The translations under genes were made by a program, and so were the position numbers. A stretch of 64,000 nt of DNA from Corbicula japonica. Lineage: Eukaryota > Mollusca > Bivalvia > Venerida > Cyrenidae. The stretch lies in the NCBI GenBank assembly GCA_038501625.1, contig JAZAYU010000010.1, positions 3,122,912 to 3,186,911 of the forward strand, given 5' to 3'. The notes under the pieces were generated by a model that ran no database searches, was not told the DNA's origin, and was given only the letters and a program-made list of their open reading frames with translations. Positions 24,685-36,364 of this stretch are shown here, in pieces. Within the stretch, counting starts at the first letter, position 1. Each line of letters begins with the position of its first letter.

Positions 24685-25112
24685 AAAAAGTGGTTAAAGT
24701 AAAAATGAACTCAGGGCAAAAATGGTAAAAGTACCGATGAACTTAGGGCAAAAATGGTAAAAGTACCACTGAACTTTGGGCAAAAATGGTAAAAGTACCA
24801 ATGAACTTAGGGCAAAAAATGGTAAAAGTACCAATGAACTTAGGGCAAAACTGGTAAAAGTACCAATGAACTTAGGGCAAAAATGGTTGAAGTACCAATA
24901 AACTTAGGGTAAAAATGGTTAAAGTACCAATGAACTTAAAGCAAAAATGGTTAAAGTACCAATGAACTTAGGGCAAAAATGGTTAAAGTACCAATGAATT
25001 TAAAGCAAAAATGGTTAAAGTACCATAATGAACTTAGTGCAAAAATGGTTAAAGTACCAATGAACTTAGGGCAAAAATGGTAAAAGTACCAATGAACTTA
25101 GGGTAAAAACAG
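24685..25112. repeat. Minisatellite, 32-33-bp unit, next to exon e2
   Basis: About 13 units of AATGAACTTAGGGCAAAAAT + GGTAAAAGTACC, very regular. It ends about 150 bp upstream of the e2 acceptor. Confidence 0.92.
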
Positions 25113-25259
25113 TATTACAGAATTATTTACTGCAATATTACTTATACCATTTTTGCACTAAGGTAATGAAAATTTTACTGTCATAGCTACTGCTAAAGGA
25201 AAAGTTTCTATTTCAATTAGTGATCCCAGAAATGGTTAAATTGATTTTTTTGGTTCCAG

Positions 25260-25392
25260 GTAATAGTAGACGATCTTGATAATTCTATCACTTACACGTT
25301 TCCATGCCAACGATGGCTTGCTTCGGATGAAGAGGATGGCGCCATCTTCAGGGACCTTGTTGCAGGTGTTGGTGCATCTGATGCTTTTGCTG
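25260..25392 (+). CDS. LOXHD1: LOXHD1-like exon e2: end of PLAT domain A
   Basis: Translates as VIVDDL...YTFPCQRWLASDEEDGAI followed by a short linker, the last strands of domain A. The acceptor TTGGTTCCAG precedes 25260 (phase 0, matching e1); the donor GTAAGA is at 25393, leaving one base (G). It is separated from e1 by 21.8 kb, the largest intron here, which houses the antisense nested gene. A 32-33 bp minisatellite ends about 150 bp upstream of this exon. Confidence 0.93.
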
Positions 25393-25471
25393 GTAAGAAA
25401 ACTTCCATGTTTTAGTATTACAGTAGATGCACTTAAATTTGTAGACATAAATTTTATGTCATGAATTTTGG

Positions 25472-25712
25472 TTAACCCTTTCCTCCATAGACACACCTTT
25501 ATTGCGTGGGCAAACAGTGTAGATCCAGATCAGCAGGCACATCTGTGCTGACTGATCCGGATCTAAACTGTTCGCTTTTTGATTCGTTAGGTTATTCTGA
25601 TCAAAATGCAGCCAGTTCAGATTCAGATCAGATGGCACAGATGTGCCGGCTGATCTGGATCTACACTGGTTGCACACGCATAAAAATGCGTCTATATGGA
25701 GGAAAGGGTTAA
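25472..25712. mobile_element. Family A MITE copy, near-consensus
   Basis: TTAA both sides, CCCTTTCCTCCATAGACACA and TATATGGAGGAAAGGG ends; open on both strands because of its palindromic structure. Confidence 0.85.
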
Positions 25713-26437
25713 GTTGCATTTTCAAGGGTTCTTAAATTTGTGTGTAACAAAGGTTGTGTGTAACAAATGTTAAGAAAAATCCATGCCCGAATTGAGGATT
25801 GAACCCTGGATCCCTTGATGCTTAGCTGGCTCCCAACCATTTCATCTTTAAAGTTAGTTCTATGGTGAGAAACTACAAGACTAGTGCAGTACTAATGCTA
25901 TTATAAGCTGGGTAACATATACCCCTTACATATTGAAATTCATCCTCTAATTTTCAAGAAATATAGAGATTCACATTAAAGCGATCTTGAAACTTGGGGA
26001 AATGGCATCACTTACTTTATTACATCATGCCAAATACTTTACTTGATGGTGTGACATCACTTGTGAAAGCATGCAAATTGTAAATTTTCCCTAGGGAAAG
26101 ATTTTACTTTTCTTCCCTAAAACACACGGAAACACCCAATGTGCAGAAGAACCCAAGCAAAAATAACATTTGAGAAATTCCTAGGTTATCACAACAAGGG
26201 GACTGATTAAAAATCGTAAAATTTTAATATTAAATAAAACCAACATAATTTGGTTTATCATTTTCAGGTGGTCAAGGTATGCTAAAATTTTGTTTTACGT
26301 GTGACGCACCATGACAAAATGGCGGGCTTAATTTGACTTTGTGATAAGTTGAACTTGCGAGATTGCCATTTTGCATGGTTCAAAAATAATCTAAACCGTT
26401 TCTAGATGCATTGAGAATGTTCCTCTGACAGAATGGC

Positions 26438-26520
26438 ATTTTAGATCCTGATCAGACTGCACATGCACAGGCTGATCTGGTCTACACTGTTTGCATAGGC
26501 CATAACATTACCTTATTGCA
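26438..26520. mobile_element. Family A fragment
   Basis: GATCCTGATCAGACTGCACA, then GGCTGATCTGGTCTACACTG only. Confidence 0.5.
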
Positions 26521-26889
26521 AAATCAGTATAACTTCTTAATTCAATGGTACTTGTATCATTTTTGCACTAAGGTGATGATAAGCCACTTTGTCATGATTT
26601 GTCACAGTTATACTCACGGGCGTAGGTGAAACACAGTGTACCTTGCCTTCAGTATGTTCATTTTGCCTCATTGCAAAAAAAAAAAGTTTCTGCCTATGTT
26701 GCTTTGTATCCATTTTTTTATAATTTTTATTTTATAAATGTGGTAAACCCAGTTTTTTGTTGCATTATATTTCAGTGGACTCTGCTTAGCTTAGTCATAC
26801 CTGCTTGAAACTCCTTATTTTTGTGTCCATTATACTTATTTAACAATGGCCAGGGTGAGGGACAGAAGTTATGAGTGAAGTTAGCTAGG

Positions 26890-27175
26890 GGCACCAAAGC
26901 AGTAAATAAGGGGCTCCTAAGCAGTAAATTAGGGGCTCCTAAGCAGTAAATTACGGGCTCCTAAGCAGTAACTTAGGGGCTCCTAAGCAGTAAATTAGGG
27001 GCTCCTAAGCAGTAAATTAGGGGCTCCTAAGCAGTAAATTAGGGCTGCTAAGCAGTAAATTAGGGCTCCTAAGCAGTAAATTATTGGTTCCTAAGCAGTA
27101 AAATAGGGGTTCCTAATAGCAGTAAATTAGGGGTTTCTATTTAACAGTAAATTAGCGGCTCCTATGCACTCAACT
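26890..27175. repeat. Minisatellite, 22-bp unit
   Basis: About 13 copies of CTCCTAAGCAGTAAATTAGG + GG, the last few diverged. Confidence 0.92.
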
Positions 27176-27548
27176 GGTCCTTGTTATAACTTTGGACTGA
27201 GCTTGTATCATTTCGATATCCCTTGAACTTTGCAACCAAGTAAATGCCACATTGTGCTGGAAACAGCAAAAAAGGCTACAGTTGGAGTTGCTTCCCTTTT
27301 CTTTAAAATATCATTTCATATCAGTTTTAATTGAAGCCCTTCTAAACTCTACATAATGTAATTGAACAATAATTCCAATAAAAAAACTGATACAAACTGG
27401 CATTTTTAGATTATTTGCCCTTTCACTTTATGACTATTACAGAATTAAAATGATCACAACCTGCAAAGAATTTTAGTTTAGATATGATATCTCTGGTGCC
27501 ATTGAGCTGCATTAATGTTCTCAGTTTGCTTCACTGGATATGTTTTTC

Positions 27549-27930
27549 TAAACCCTTTACTTCAGTGCTCAAGGTTATAAAACTGAGCATGGAAACCAGT
27601 CTCAAATCTCAAGCATCTGACTGGCTGAAATGGCCTCCAGTCACCATTTCAGCCAATCAGATCTTTGAGATTTGAGACTGATTTCAAATATTAGTTTTAT
27701 CATCTTCAGCCCATATGTACACATTTTATCCCATGTGCAACCAGTGTAAGTCTAGATCAGCTGGCACATCTGTGCAGTCTGATCAGGATCTGTACTGTGC
27801 GTTTCTTGGTAAGAAATAACCTAAATGAATCAAAAAGGGGACTGTGCAGATGTTGATCAGACAGCATGGATGCGCCGGCTGATTTGGATCTACACTTTTC
27901 GCCATGGGATAACATGGAGTAAAGGGTTTA
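27549..27930. mobile_element. Family A copy split by a family C element
   Basis: A ends at left (AACCCTTTACTTCAGTG) and right (ATGGAGTAAAGGGTTTA) flank the hairpin at 27566-27713, which sits only about 17 bp inside the A left end. Confidence 0.7.
27566..27713. mobile_element. Family C hairpin element
   Basis: TGCTCAAGGTTATAAAACTG at left, hairpin centre near CTCCAGTCACC, right arm ending ATCATCTTCAGCCC; arms somewhat diverged. Confidence 0.75.
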
Positions 27931-28044
27931 CCTGGTATCTACACAATAATTCTTGCTTTCTCAGTATAGTGTGCTCTTCTTTGAACTCTTTGAAAAAAAG
28001 AACATTGATAAAACAAATTATTAACATGCAAACATGTATTGCTT

Positions 28045-28078
28045 CCCCCCCCCCCCCCCCCAAAAAAAAATAAAAAAA
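28045..28078. repeat. Poly-C then poly-A tract
   Basis: About 18 C followed by an A-rich run; length may be an assembly artefact. Confidence 0.8.
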
Positions 28079-28126
28079 ATTGGTGAAGATCGAATCACAA
28101 AACAGTCCTGTTTGTGTTTATTATTA

Positions 28127-28357
28127 TAAACCTTTATTACATGTACACAGGTTTTATCACATGTGCAACCAGTGTATTTTCTTATCAGTTGGCAAGTCCA
28201 AGCTGCCAGATCTGGATCTGTACTGGTCAGCAATAAATTAATGTATCCAAAAGCAAACAGTGAAGATCTTGATTAGAAGACATGGCTGAGCCAGCTGATC
28301 TGGATCTACACTGTTTTCACATGTGATAATATGCATACATATGGAGTAAACAGTTAA
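28127..28357. mobile_element. Family A MITE copy
   Basis: Diverged left end, right end ATATGGAGTAAACAGTTAA. Confidence 0.65.
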
Positions 28358-29224
28358 ATGACAAGTAAAAGCATAACAGAGTAAATACCAGCCTATTAAG
28401 AGTTGTAATCATTCACTACATCTTGACGTCTTGAAGGATTTTCAAAGCAAATGTTCTGATTTTATCATTATTATTATCAAAGTATCAAGTCTTAAATGCT
28501 TGTGTGGTGCTTACAGGAATAAAACTTCATTGAATACAAATTGTATTATTATTATCTTGGTAATATCTTTAAGAACAGGTAAAAATATGGCTGGTCTGTA
28601 GCCATCACAAGGAGCTCCAATGCACACTTTCTTCAGTGTGTTTTGTCTGCAACTTAATAATTTCTGGTGATTTTATTTATGATTATGAACTTGCATAATC
28701 AAGCCTTTAGCCATGCTGAGGCACACTGAGGCACATGCCTTAGTGAAAACTTGATAACTGACAAAAATGTTTATTTTGAAAATAAAATTTTCTAGGTGAG
28801 CATGCCCCACCCCTCCTCCATCCTAATCACTCTTGATACTGCCCTGATAATAAAATGGAATTTGTGTGTTTATTGTTACTTCTGATCTCTGGCATTGTTT
28901 ACATAATATCAGCATATCGTAAAACATGCTTTGACATAAGCTTGACTCAAAACAGAAGCACACAGTCACCAGTTCCAAATTTTTTCAACTGTAAATTGGC
29001 GCCATTGGATAAGTTGTTTATCATTTCAGTGTCAGAAGAATCATTAAAAACACTGTACTGGCAAAAATGTTCATATTCTTTTCATTGGATTTTTATTGCT
29101 TATAACAGAAATGAACCTATATAAAATTATAAAATGTATAATATTGACCTTAACAATACAATGTTTTCCAAGGCTGATAAATGTAATGTTTTACAGCTGT
29201 AGGTGTTAATGATTATTGTTTTGT

Positions 29225-29500
29225 ACAATATACTTATTTTCAATTACAAATTGTTACTTTATTGGCAGTAACCAATTACATTAATGTCAGTTACAAAAGT
29301 TTAGTACTTTGTTGTCAGTTACCAATTTGTACTTTATTGTTGGTTATAAATTTGTACTTTATTGTAGGTTGCAAATTTTTACCATATTGCAATTACAAAT
29401 TTAAGTTTTATTGTCAGAACTACAAATGTTTACTTTAAATCTAACTCTAATTATCAGTTATAAATTTTTACTTTAATCAAACTCAAATTTTAAGTTACAA
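29225..29500. repeat. Degenerate minisatellite
   Basis: About ten loose units of TTACAAATTTGTACTTTATT + GTCAG, 25-30 bp each. Confidence 0.7.
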
Positions 29501-29766
29501 AGTTTGTATTTATCTGACATTTTACTGATGGACAAGTTGCACTTCTTATTTTATTAGTCTCAAAAATTATGGAGGCTCGTATTCATTATTCTTCGCAGTT
29601 TAATTTTCCAGTATTTTTGTAAAATGTGCAAAATCAAACACCTAGCAAAATCAAATTGCAAAAAAAACAAAGTTTAAGAATGTTTCATTATAGGTTATAA
29701 ATGAATAGCTTTCTAGGATTTAGTAATAAATCATTTACAGAAGTTTATTTTTGAATTTGAGATCAG

Positions 29767-29914
29767 TGCCCAAGGTTATAAAACTGAGCATGGAAACCAG
29801 TCTCAAATCTCAAGCATCTGATTGGCTGAAATGGCGACCAGTCGCCATTTCAGCCAATCAGATGCTTGAGATTTGAGACTGGTTTCCATATTCAGTTTTA
29901 TAACCTTGGGACCA
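29767..29914. mobile_element. Family C hairpin element, near-perfect
   Basis: TGCCCAAGGTTATAAAACTG ... GCGACCAGTCGC centre ... TTTTATAACCTTGGGACCA. It lies outside any A copy, showing it can insert elsewhere. Confidence 0.85.
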
Positions 29915-30099
29915 GATTTGTTATCTCTTCATGCTTTTCAAGGAGATGGCCTTGAACAGTGTCACCTCAAAATAATAGATAGTGATTTCTGTGGGAAATT
30001 TGTGTCCATGAAATAGTTAATTTATCAGTGGATAGTAGTTAATAATATATTCGTTATAATTAGAGGCTAATTGATGCTTCTCCCAATCCTGCCTAGTAT

Positions 30100-30378
30100 A
30101 ACCCTTTACACAATTGGGGCACGCCATGGGAAATGGTAACTTCGGTCTTTTTTTGTGACATTTTAGTTGTTACTATATTTAGAAAGAACTCACAATAATA
30201 TGTTATTTTCTCTTAACTAAAAAGTGATTTCATTACACATTTTGTTAATAAAATGGTATTTTTACCCCGAAATGCAGAATAATAAATGTCGGCTGCTCAA
30301 CTTTATGACATCATTTCAAGGATTGACGTAAACTCTCCGAAGGTACCTTTTCCCATAACAGGCCCCAATTGGTGAAAG
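30100..30378. mobile_element. Family E inverted-repeat element
   Basis: Left AACCCTTTACACAATTGGGG, right CCCCAATTGGTGAAAGGTTT. Inner ends share GGTA(AC)CTTCGG / CCGAAGGTACC. About 280 bp, no coding potential; the AACCCTTT start recalls family A termini. Confidence 0.65.
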
Positions 30379-30524
30379 GTTTTTGGATAATACCTAAAAT
30401 TCAGGTTTCTGCATCAAACAATGGTTGATTTTCTTCATTTTCCCTATAAAAATTGATAAAGATTTAGGATTTCAGGTTTTTCACTATTCCTAACTTTCTG
30501 CCATGTTATTTTGGTTTTCATTCT

Positions 30525-30730
30525 AAGTTGACAACCAGTATAGTTCCAGATCAGCTGTCACCCAGTGCTGTCTGATCAGGATCAGCACTGTTTACTTTGA
30601 AATTCATGAAGGTTATTTTAAACCAAGAAGTGAAAAGAGTAAATCAAGGTCAGACAGCATAGGATGTACCAGCTGATCTCGATCAACACTGGCTAACCCT
30701 ATGGTAAAAGCCTAAGGAGTGAAAAGTTAT
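30525..30730. mobile_element. Family A MITE copy, diverged
   Basis: CCAGATCAGCTGTCACCCAG and CCAGCTGATCTCGATCAACA arms. Confidence 0.6.
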
Positions 30731-30796
30731 TCAGTTTTAAGGTCACTGGTCCTTATTTTACTTTCCACCATTATTTTTTCATACTGTTATTATATT

Positions 30797-31041
30797 ATTA
30801 CTTTCCCCCATATATACGCATTTGTACGCATGTGCGACAAGTGTAGATCCAGATCAGCTGGCACATCCGTGTTGTCTGATCAGGATCAGTGCACAGGTCG
30901 CATTTTGGTCAGAAATAACCTAACAAACCATAAAGCGAACAGTGCAGATCCTGATCAGACGGCACATAATGATGTGCTGGCTGATCTGGGTCAACACTGT
31001 TCGCCCATGCAAAAAAAGTGTATCTATTGAGGAAAGGGTAT
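30797..31041. mobile_element. Family A MITE copy
   Basis: ACTTTCCCCCATATATACGC at left, TGAGGAAAGGGTA at right, full palindrome between. Confidence 0.75.
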
Positions 31042-31796
31042 ATTTTACTAAGTGCAAGTTTTGGTAAAACTTCCAGACTTCTAGCTTTTGCCATTAGCCT
31101 TGAACTTGGTTTTAGGGATTTGACGTACATTAAAAAATGTGTTTTTTATTGAAAGAAAATGTAAGAAAAAAAGTAATGAAAAGAATGCTAACTATTATAG
31201 GTTTAAATTAATAGCATATTAGGATTTAGTAATAAATCATGAACAGAAGTTTATTTTTGAATTTAAGATTTCGTATCTCTTTAAGCTTTTCCAGAAAAGA
31301 GCCTTGAACTGGTGTTTTTAAATCATTGATGGGATTTTCTGTGGGAAATATGTGTCCACTAAATATGTTAATTGAGAGTTGGTATTGTTTAGATTAGGGG
31401 CTTAGTATTAAAACCCCTCCCTCCTGGTTGGTGTGGAGATTTTATTTAGAAATTTATGTGTTTTTGATTGATGAACTCAGGATAAAATCACACAAATTAT
31501 AAACCACTGTGACATATAATAAACATAGTGAGATAAATTAACAATTTGTAAGAGCAAACTTTACAAATTAAATAAAAAGAAAATGAATAAATTGTTTGCT
31601 TATGAATATGTGTGCTAGTAAAAAAATTGAAATGTAGGAGTTATTGCTCTTTTTGCTAAACAACACAGTTGTTTAGTATACAGAAAAACTTACATTCTTT
31701 TGTCAGACTGCCATAATAACAACAATCAGTTACAAAGTAGATTTATATATTTTATGAACAGCCATTTTTAATATGAAAATTACCTCTCGTGCAAAC

Positions 31797-32220
31797 ATAT
31801 TCAAACATATATATCTGGAGTAAAGGGTTACCCTTTCCTCCACAGGCACACCTTAATTGCTTGGGTAAACAGTGTAGATCTAGATCAGCTGGCTCATCCG
31901 TGCTGTCTAATCAGGATGCACTGTTTGCTTTTAGATTTATTAGGTTATTTCTGACCAAAATGCGACCAGTCTGATCCTGATCAGACAACATGGATGTGCT
32001 GGCTGATCTGGATCTATACTGGTGGCACATACATAAAAATGTGTATATATAGAGGAAAAGATTTACTGGATCTGCACTGTTCATATGTTGGTTAGAAAAA
32101 ATCTAATGAATCTAAATTCAAAAAGTGTAGATCATAATTGGACTCGTGCACAGTTGTGTTAGCTGATCTGGATCTACACTGTTTGCCAACGCAATAAGGG
32201 TGTATATGGAGTAAATGGTA
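31797..32220. mobile_element. Cluster of family A pieces
   Basis: A short right end (31797-31830), a nearly complete copy (31828-32065) and a right-half copy (32066-32220, ending TATGGAGTAAATGG), head to tail. Confidence 0.7.
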
Positions 32221-32341
32221 AATGAATGGACATCAATGACAGAAAGATGGATGGAAATAATCCAGAAATTATAAGTTCCTTGATATATACACAATGTACA
32301 AGCAATATAAGCTATAAATTGGAGTCCAAATTTCTCTGTAG

Positions 32342-32514
32342 GTATTCCTTACGTTATCAGCGTTGTGACGGGTGACAAATCAAATGCAGGAACAGACGCA
32401 AACGTATTCGTCATTCTCCATAATGGCAAGAAGAAACTGGACAGCGGAAAGGTCTGGTTATCTGATGGAAAATTCAAGCGTGGAATGACACAGGTTTTCA
32501 CGATCAATCTTCAG
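32342..32514 (+). CDS. LOXHD1: LOXHD1-like exon e3: first half of PLAT domain B
   Basis: Begins GIPYVISVVTGD, then AGTDANVFVIL, and ends FTINLQ. The acceptor is CTCTGTAG and the donor GTATGA. The exon is 173 nt, taking one base from e2 and ending in phase 0. The domain is divergent: the loop after GTDANV is short (HNGKKKLDSGK) and the usual acidic 'DEF' strand is replaced by TQVFTINLQ. Confidence 0.92.
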
Positions 32515-33507
32515 GTATGACATTGCACTTGTTAGGAAGTCGTTTAATGATCCGTTAAAAACATATTACAGTATTACAGATTTTGTAAGTCTAAGATGAA
32601 AAAATTAGCCTGGAGTTAGAACACATGTTTTATATATTTTTAAATACAAATCATGGGGTTTATTTCTGATTAATGTAGATTTTAAATGAGTTTAATATTT
32701 ATATATATTATGCTAAGAGGAAAATGTGCAGTACAATTAAGGAAAGAACCCTTGTTTTTGAGAATTAGATTTCACAGATTAGTAGGTTGTAGGTCAAATG
32801 GTGACTTGTACTCTGTCAACTTAATGGATTGAGAGTGCGTATCAATGGTAGGCATTTTCGTGGATTCTTAAATTTGTGGGTTTTTTTTTAACCCTTTATT
32901 CAGTTAATATGCATTTCATTACATGCAGCACATGCATGTTCAAGCTGATTTTGATCTGTACAAATTATTCACTTCTTGGCTATGTTCTCTCCAAAAACAG
33001 TAACAACTGCAAAAAATATCCACAAAGACACCTTTACCATGACATGTCCCAAATTTATTTGTATTTATTTTAAAGCGGCATAACTTCAATTTAACCCGCT
33101 CTTGTATGAAATATTACATGTATTTGGAACTATAGGCACAAATTTGCAGCATTAGTTCGGGCTAATAAAATTTTAATTTACGAAAATAAATTTGGTCCGT
33201 GCAACTAAAAGCGAAAGTAGGATTTCCGAAATGTCACTGAAGTCGAGATTGCACATGAAGTGGTCTCTTCGTCGGTGCTAAATATAGCTCCATTATATTT
33301 AGCTTCTTAAAAGTTCGTTAACGATAATTTAACAATATCATTGAAAATCTCGTCTATAAGAAAGAATTTGATCGGACCTTTTGTGTTCTGTTAGAGAGTT
33401 TATATATCGGAGTCTTTAATATTTATGGACAAATATGATTTTTCAATAGTATATTCCGACGTAAGTTTAGGGCTGGGGTTTTAACTGTTATAACAAACAT
33501 TTTGCAG

Positions 33508-33721
33508 GTGATGCTAAGTCCGTTGACTAGCCTGGAAATCGGGCATGACAATAGTGGAGCGGCTGCTGGCTGGTTCTGTGACCAGGTGATCGTGTATTGC
33601 CCAAACACTGGGATCGAACAACAGTTCCCATGTAACAAATGGTTGTCCACCACAGACGGGGATGGTCTTATCCAGAGAACTTTGTATGAAAATACTGGAA
33701 TGAGAAAGAAAAAGGATAAGA
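33508..33721 (+). CDS. LOXHD1: LOXHD1-like exon e4: second half of PLAT domain B
   Basis: Encodes LTSLEIGHDNSGAAAGWFCDQVIVYCPN, then QQFPCNKWLSTTDGDGLI and a basic tail MRKKKDK. The acceptor is TTTTGCAG, the donor GTAAGT, and the exon ends with one base (A). Two extra cysteines (in GWFCDQ and VYCPN) distinguish this domain from its neighbours, which have leucine at the first position. Confidence 0.92.
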
Positions 33722-33736
33722 GTAAGTGAAATCAAT

Positions 33737-34075
33737 TTAAACTCCGTTAATCCATGGCATATGGCTGTTATCCATGGATGAATAGTGTAGATCCAGATGA
33801 CCTGTGCCCAAGATCATAAAACTAAATCTGGAGATCAGTCTCAAATCTCAAGCATCTGATTGGCTGAAATGGTGACTGGTCACCATTTCAGCCAATCAGA
33901 TGCTTGAGATTTGAGACTGATCTCAAAACTTAGTTTTATGATCTTGGGCACTGGCACATCAATGCCATCTGATTCATTAGGTTATTTCTGACCTAAGCAC
34001 ATCTGTGCCATCTGATCTGGATCTACACTGTTTGCGAATGTGATTAATCCCAAATAAAGGGATTAGATGGTTAAT
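33737..34075. mobile_element. Family A copy split by a family C element
   Basis: A sequence stops at CCAGATGACCTG and resumes at CTGGCACATC; the hairpin at 33805-33950 lies between, apparently with CTG on both sides. It starts about 16 bp after the e4 donor. Confidence 0.72.
33805..33950. mobile_element. Family C hairpin element ('GATC' subtype), near-perfect
   Basis: TGCCCAAGATCATAAAACTA at left and its near-complement TAGTTTTATGATCTTGGGCA at right; centre GGTGACTGGTCACC. Confidence 0.85.
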
Positions 34076-34262
34076 CAAAACACTGAAGGTTCTGGTTTTG
34101 TTTAGTTCACAAAATGTTCCAAATCTTTGGTTACAAGAATAAGACCAATCTCAGATCTCAGCAATCTGATTGGTTGAAATTTGAGCTTAGTCTGAGAACC
34201 AACCAATGGGATGTTGATATTAAAATAAACAAAAATGCTCAGAATATAATGTATGAGTTGCA

Positions 34263-34432
34263 TCAGGGGCAGATACAGATGAGGTTCAGTGGGGTTGCTT
34301 AAACCCTCTTTTTGGCAGCAATTTTTAATATTTATAGGGATTTTGGCCAGAAAGTTGGAAATATCATGCAACGACCCTAAGAATGGCCTAATTAAAACCC
34401 CTTTCTGGAAATCATGCATGCCACTCTGTTGC
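34263..34432 (+). repeat. Family D repeat, long copy
   Basis: Starts GGGGCAGATACAGATGAGGT + TCAGTGGGGTTGC and ends CCCTTTCTGGAAATCATGCA; the most complete uninterrupted D copy. Confidence 0.65.
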
Positions 34433-35024
34433 ACCTTCTTTAGTCTGAATTATTTAATTTTGCACACTTAGGACTCGTGAACAGCACACTTTTTCATGCA
34501 TTTTTCATGATGTTGCCAGCATGATACTGTTCATGCAGCATGATTTAACATGCGGCATAGTTGTTCATCAACTGTGATTTTTTTTCCAGTGGTATTTCGA
34601 CATTTTGCATATTAAAATCAAATTAAGATAAGAACCACTTGAAACTTGTGTTAAAGCAATTTATTATTTATTTTTCTATTATTTATTTTTCTTTCTAATA
34701 ACCAAAGAACCTGAATAATGGTAGAAAATGAGGAATGAGGTACAATCCAAACAAAAATGATGATTTTGTCCTACAGATTTTTTAATAGCCGTACTGAATA
34801 AAGGCCCTAAAAATATGTTTGGGGCCTGATGTTTTTTATCCAGTTTTCTTCAGAAAACACTGGTTATTTATAACCAGGTTTTCTTTGGAAAAGGACAAGT
34901 TTCATAACTGTTGACTATATGTATTTTGCCCTAGTAATGCCCCTTTTTCACTTAGAATTTTATTAAAAAATTTAAGTACACTCATTTAAGTGCCTTTTTC
35001 TTTAAACCACCAATACCCTCTTTT

Positions 35025-35228
35025 GTCAAATGGATAACAAGTGTAGATCCAGATCATTTGGTAGATCTGTACCATCTAATCAGGATCTAAACTGGTTGTT
35101 TTTTTAATCAGAAATAACATAATGAATCTAAAAAGTGAGCAATGTAGATCCTGATCAGATTGCTGAGATGTGTTTGCTGATCTAGATCTACACTGTTCAC
35201 CTTTTGACAAATGTTGTATCTATGGTAT
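35025..35228. mobile_element. Family A MITE copy
   Basis: Palindromic arms recognised (GTGTAGATCCAGATCATTTG / CTGATCTAGATCTACACTG); both outer ends worn. Confidence 0.6.
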
Positions 35229-35382
35229 ATTCAATTTATTAAATTTGTGGTTTTTGAATTTGAATATGATCCCTTATTTAATTGTGGTTTTAGTGGAAAG
35301 ATCAACAAAAATTGGTAGGGGTATTCCCATGCATACCAATAAATTTGCAGAACATCATATTTTTTCCTGGTCATTTTTTCAG

Positions 35383-35630
35383 AAAACACATGGAATGTCT
35401 TCGTACGAACAAGTGATGTTGCAAATGCTGGCACAGATGCCAATGTTGGTATCTGCCTGTACGGCAAAAAGGGCAAATCGGAGGAGCTGATTCTTGATAA
35501 CAAGGGAGACAACTTCGAAAAGGGTCAAATGGATCAGTTCAAAGTGAATATTGAAGAAATCGGGACTCCTTATAAATTGAGAGTTTATCATGACAATAGT
35601 GGAAGAGCTGCAGGATGGCACTTAGAAAAG
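35383..35630 (+). CDS. LOXHD1: LOXHD1-like exon e5: most of PLAT domain C
   Basis: Translates from NTWNVFVRTSDV through AGTDANVGICLYGKKG, FEKGQMDQFKVNIEEIG and VYHDNSGRAAGWHLEK. The acceptor is CATTTTTTCAG, the donor GTAAGT, 248 nt, phase in 1, phase out 0. Here the GTDANV half and the HDNSG half, split by an intron in most other domains, are in one exon. GWHLEK replaces GWFLDK. Confidence 0.93.
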
Positions 35631-35751
35631 GTAAGTTATGAAAGAACCTTAGAGAAGCGTAAATAATGGGGCTGTATTTATGGAAAGTCTGAAGGACTGC
35701 TAGAGGGAGTAAGAAAAAAATAACTTCAAGTGTGTATTGGAATGGTTGTAA

Positions 35752-35990
35752 TAACCGTTTAATCCATGAGATATGGCTGTTATCCATGGGTGAACAGATT
35801 AGATCCAGGTCAGTTGGCACATTCTTGCCATCTGATCAGGATCTAAACAGTTCTCTTTTTAGATTCATTAGGTTATTTTTTACCAAGAAGTGAACAATGT
35901 AGATCCTGATCTGAGACTGCATGGATGTGCCAGCTGATCTGGATCTACATTGTTGGCACTTGCCATAAACCCTTATATATGGAGTAAATC
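35752..35990. mobile_element. Family A MITE copy
   Basis: Right end TATATGGAGTAAA; arms with GATCCAGGTCAGTTGGCACA and GTGCCAGCTGATCTGGATCT. Confidence 0.7.
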
Positions 35991-36364
35991 CTGGAGATTG
36001 TGATTTTCCCTCACAATATTTACTCTATGGACCAGATATTTTCTGTGAAACAGATGCCATTTCGAATGATTGAACTCAATCCAACCTTCTCATGTTATAA
36101 AACCACCTTTTTCTTAAAAAAAATAATAAATTCTCAATAGATATTTTACTGTTAATCGACACCTTTCATAAAGAGCGCTCTATATCTTCTGTGTAGATGG
36201 CCTTGCTTGTACTGTTATGCTGTCCTGCTGTCAGGCCACCAATGTAAATCATACTCTAGGTTATTTACTTAAATGATATAAATCATATTTAAAATGAAAC
36301 ATAAACAATTTAAGATTATCCACACAGATACATTTTATGATGTGCAGACTCTTTATTTCTCTTA

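Larger units (their letters stand above)
3452..25259 (+). other. LOXHD1-like intron 1 (21.8 kb)
   Basis: GT...AG intron interrupting PLAT domain A. It contains the nested antisense gene (15168-17892), family A, C, D and E repeats, two transposons and three minisatellites. Stretches 3560-4210, 8060-9330, 17950-18750, 18930-20260 and 22270-24680 show only AT-rich sequence and scattered degenerate repeats. Confidence 0.85.
25393..32341 (+). other. LOXHD1-like intron 2 (6.9 kb)
   Basis: Holds A, C and E copies and two minisatellites. Stretches 25720-26430, 27180-27545, 28360-29220 and 31045-31790 contain nothing I can identify. A 90-codon hydrophobic-start ORF at 28855-29124 has no supporting feature. 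Confidence 0.85.

Noticed and set aside
24685..25112. Possible CRISPR-like regular array
   Set aside because: The 32-33 bp units are directly adjacent with no unique spacers, and the context is a eukaryotic intron.
28855..29124. 89-codon ORF with hydrophobic N terminus
   Set aside because: No splice context, homology or motif; lies in AT-rich intron and could arise by chance.
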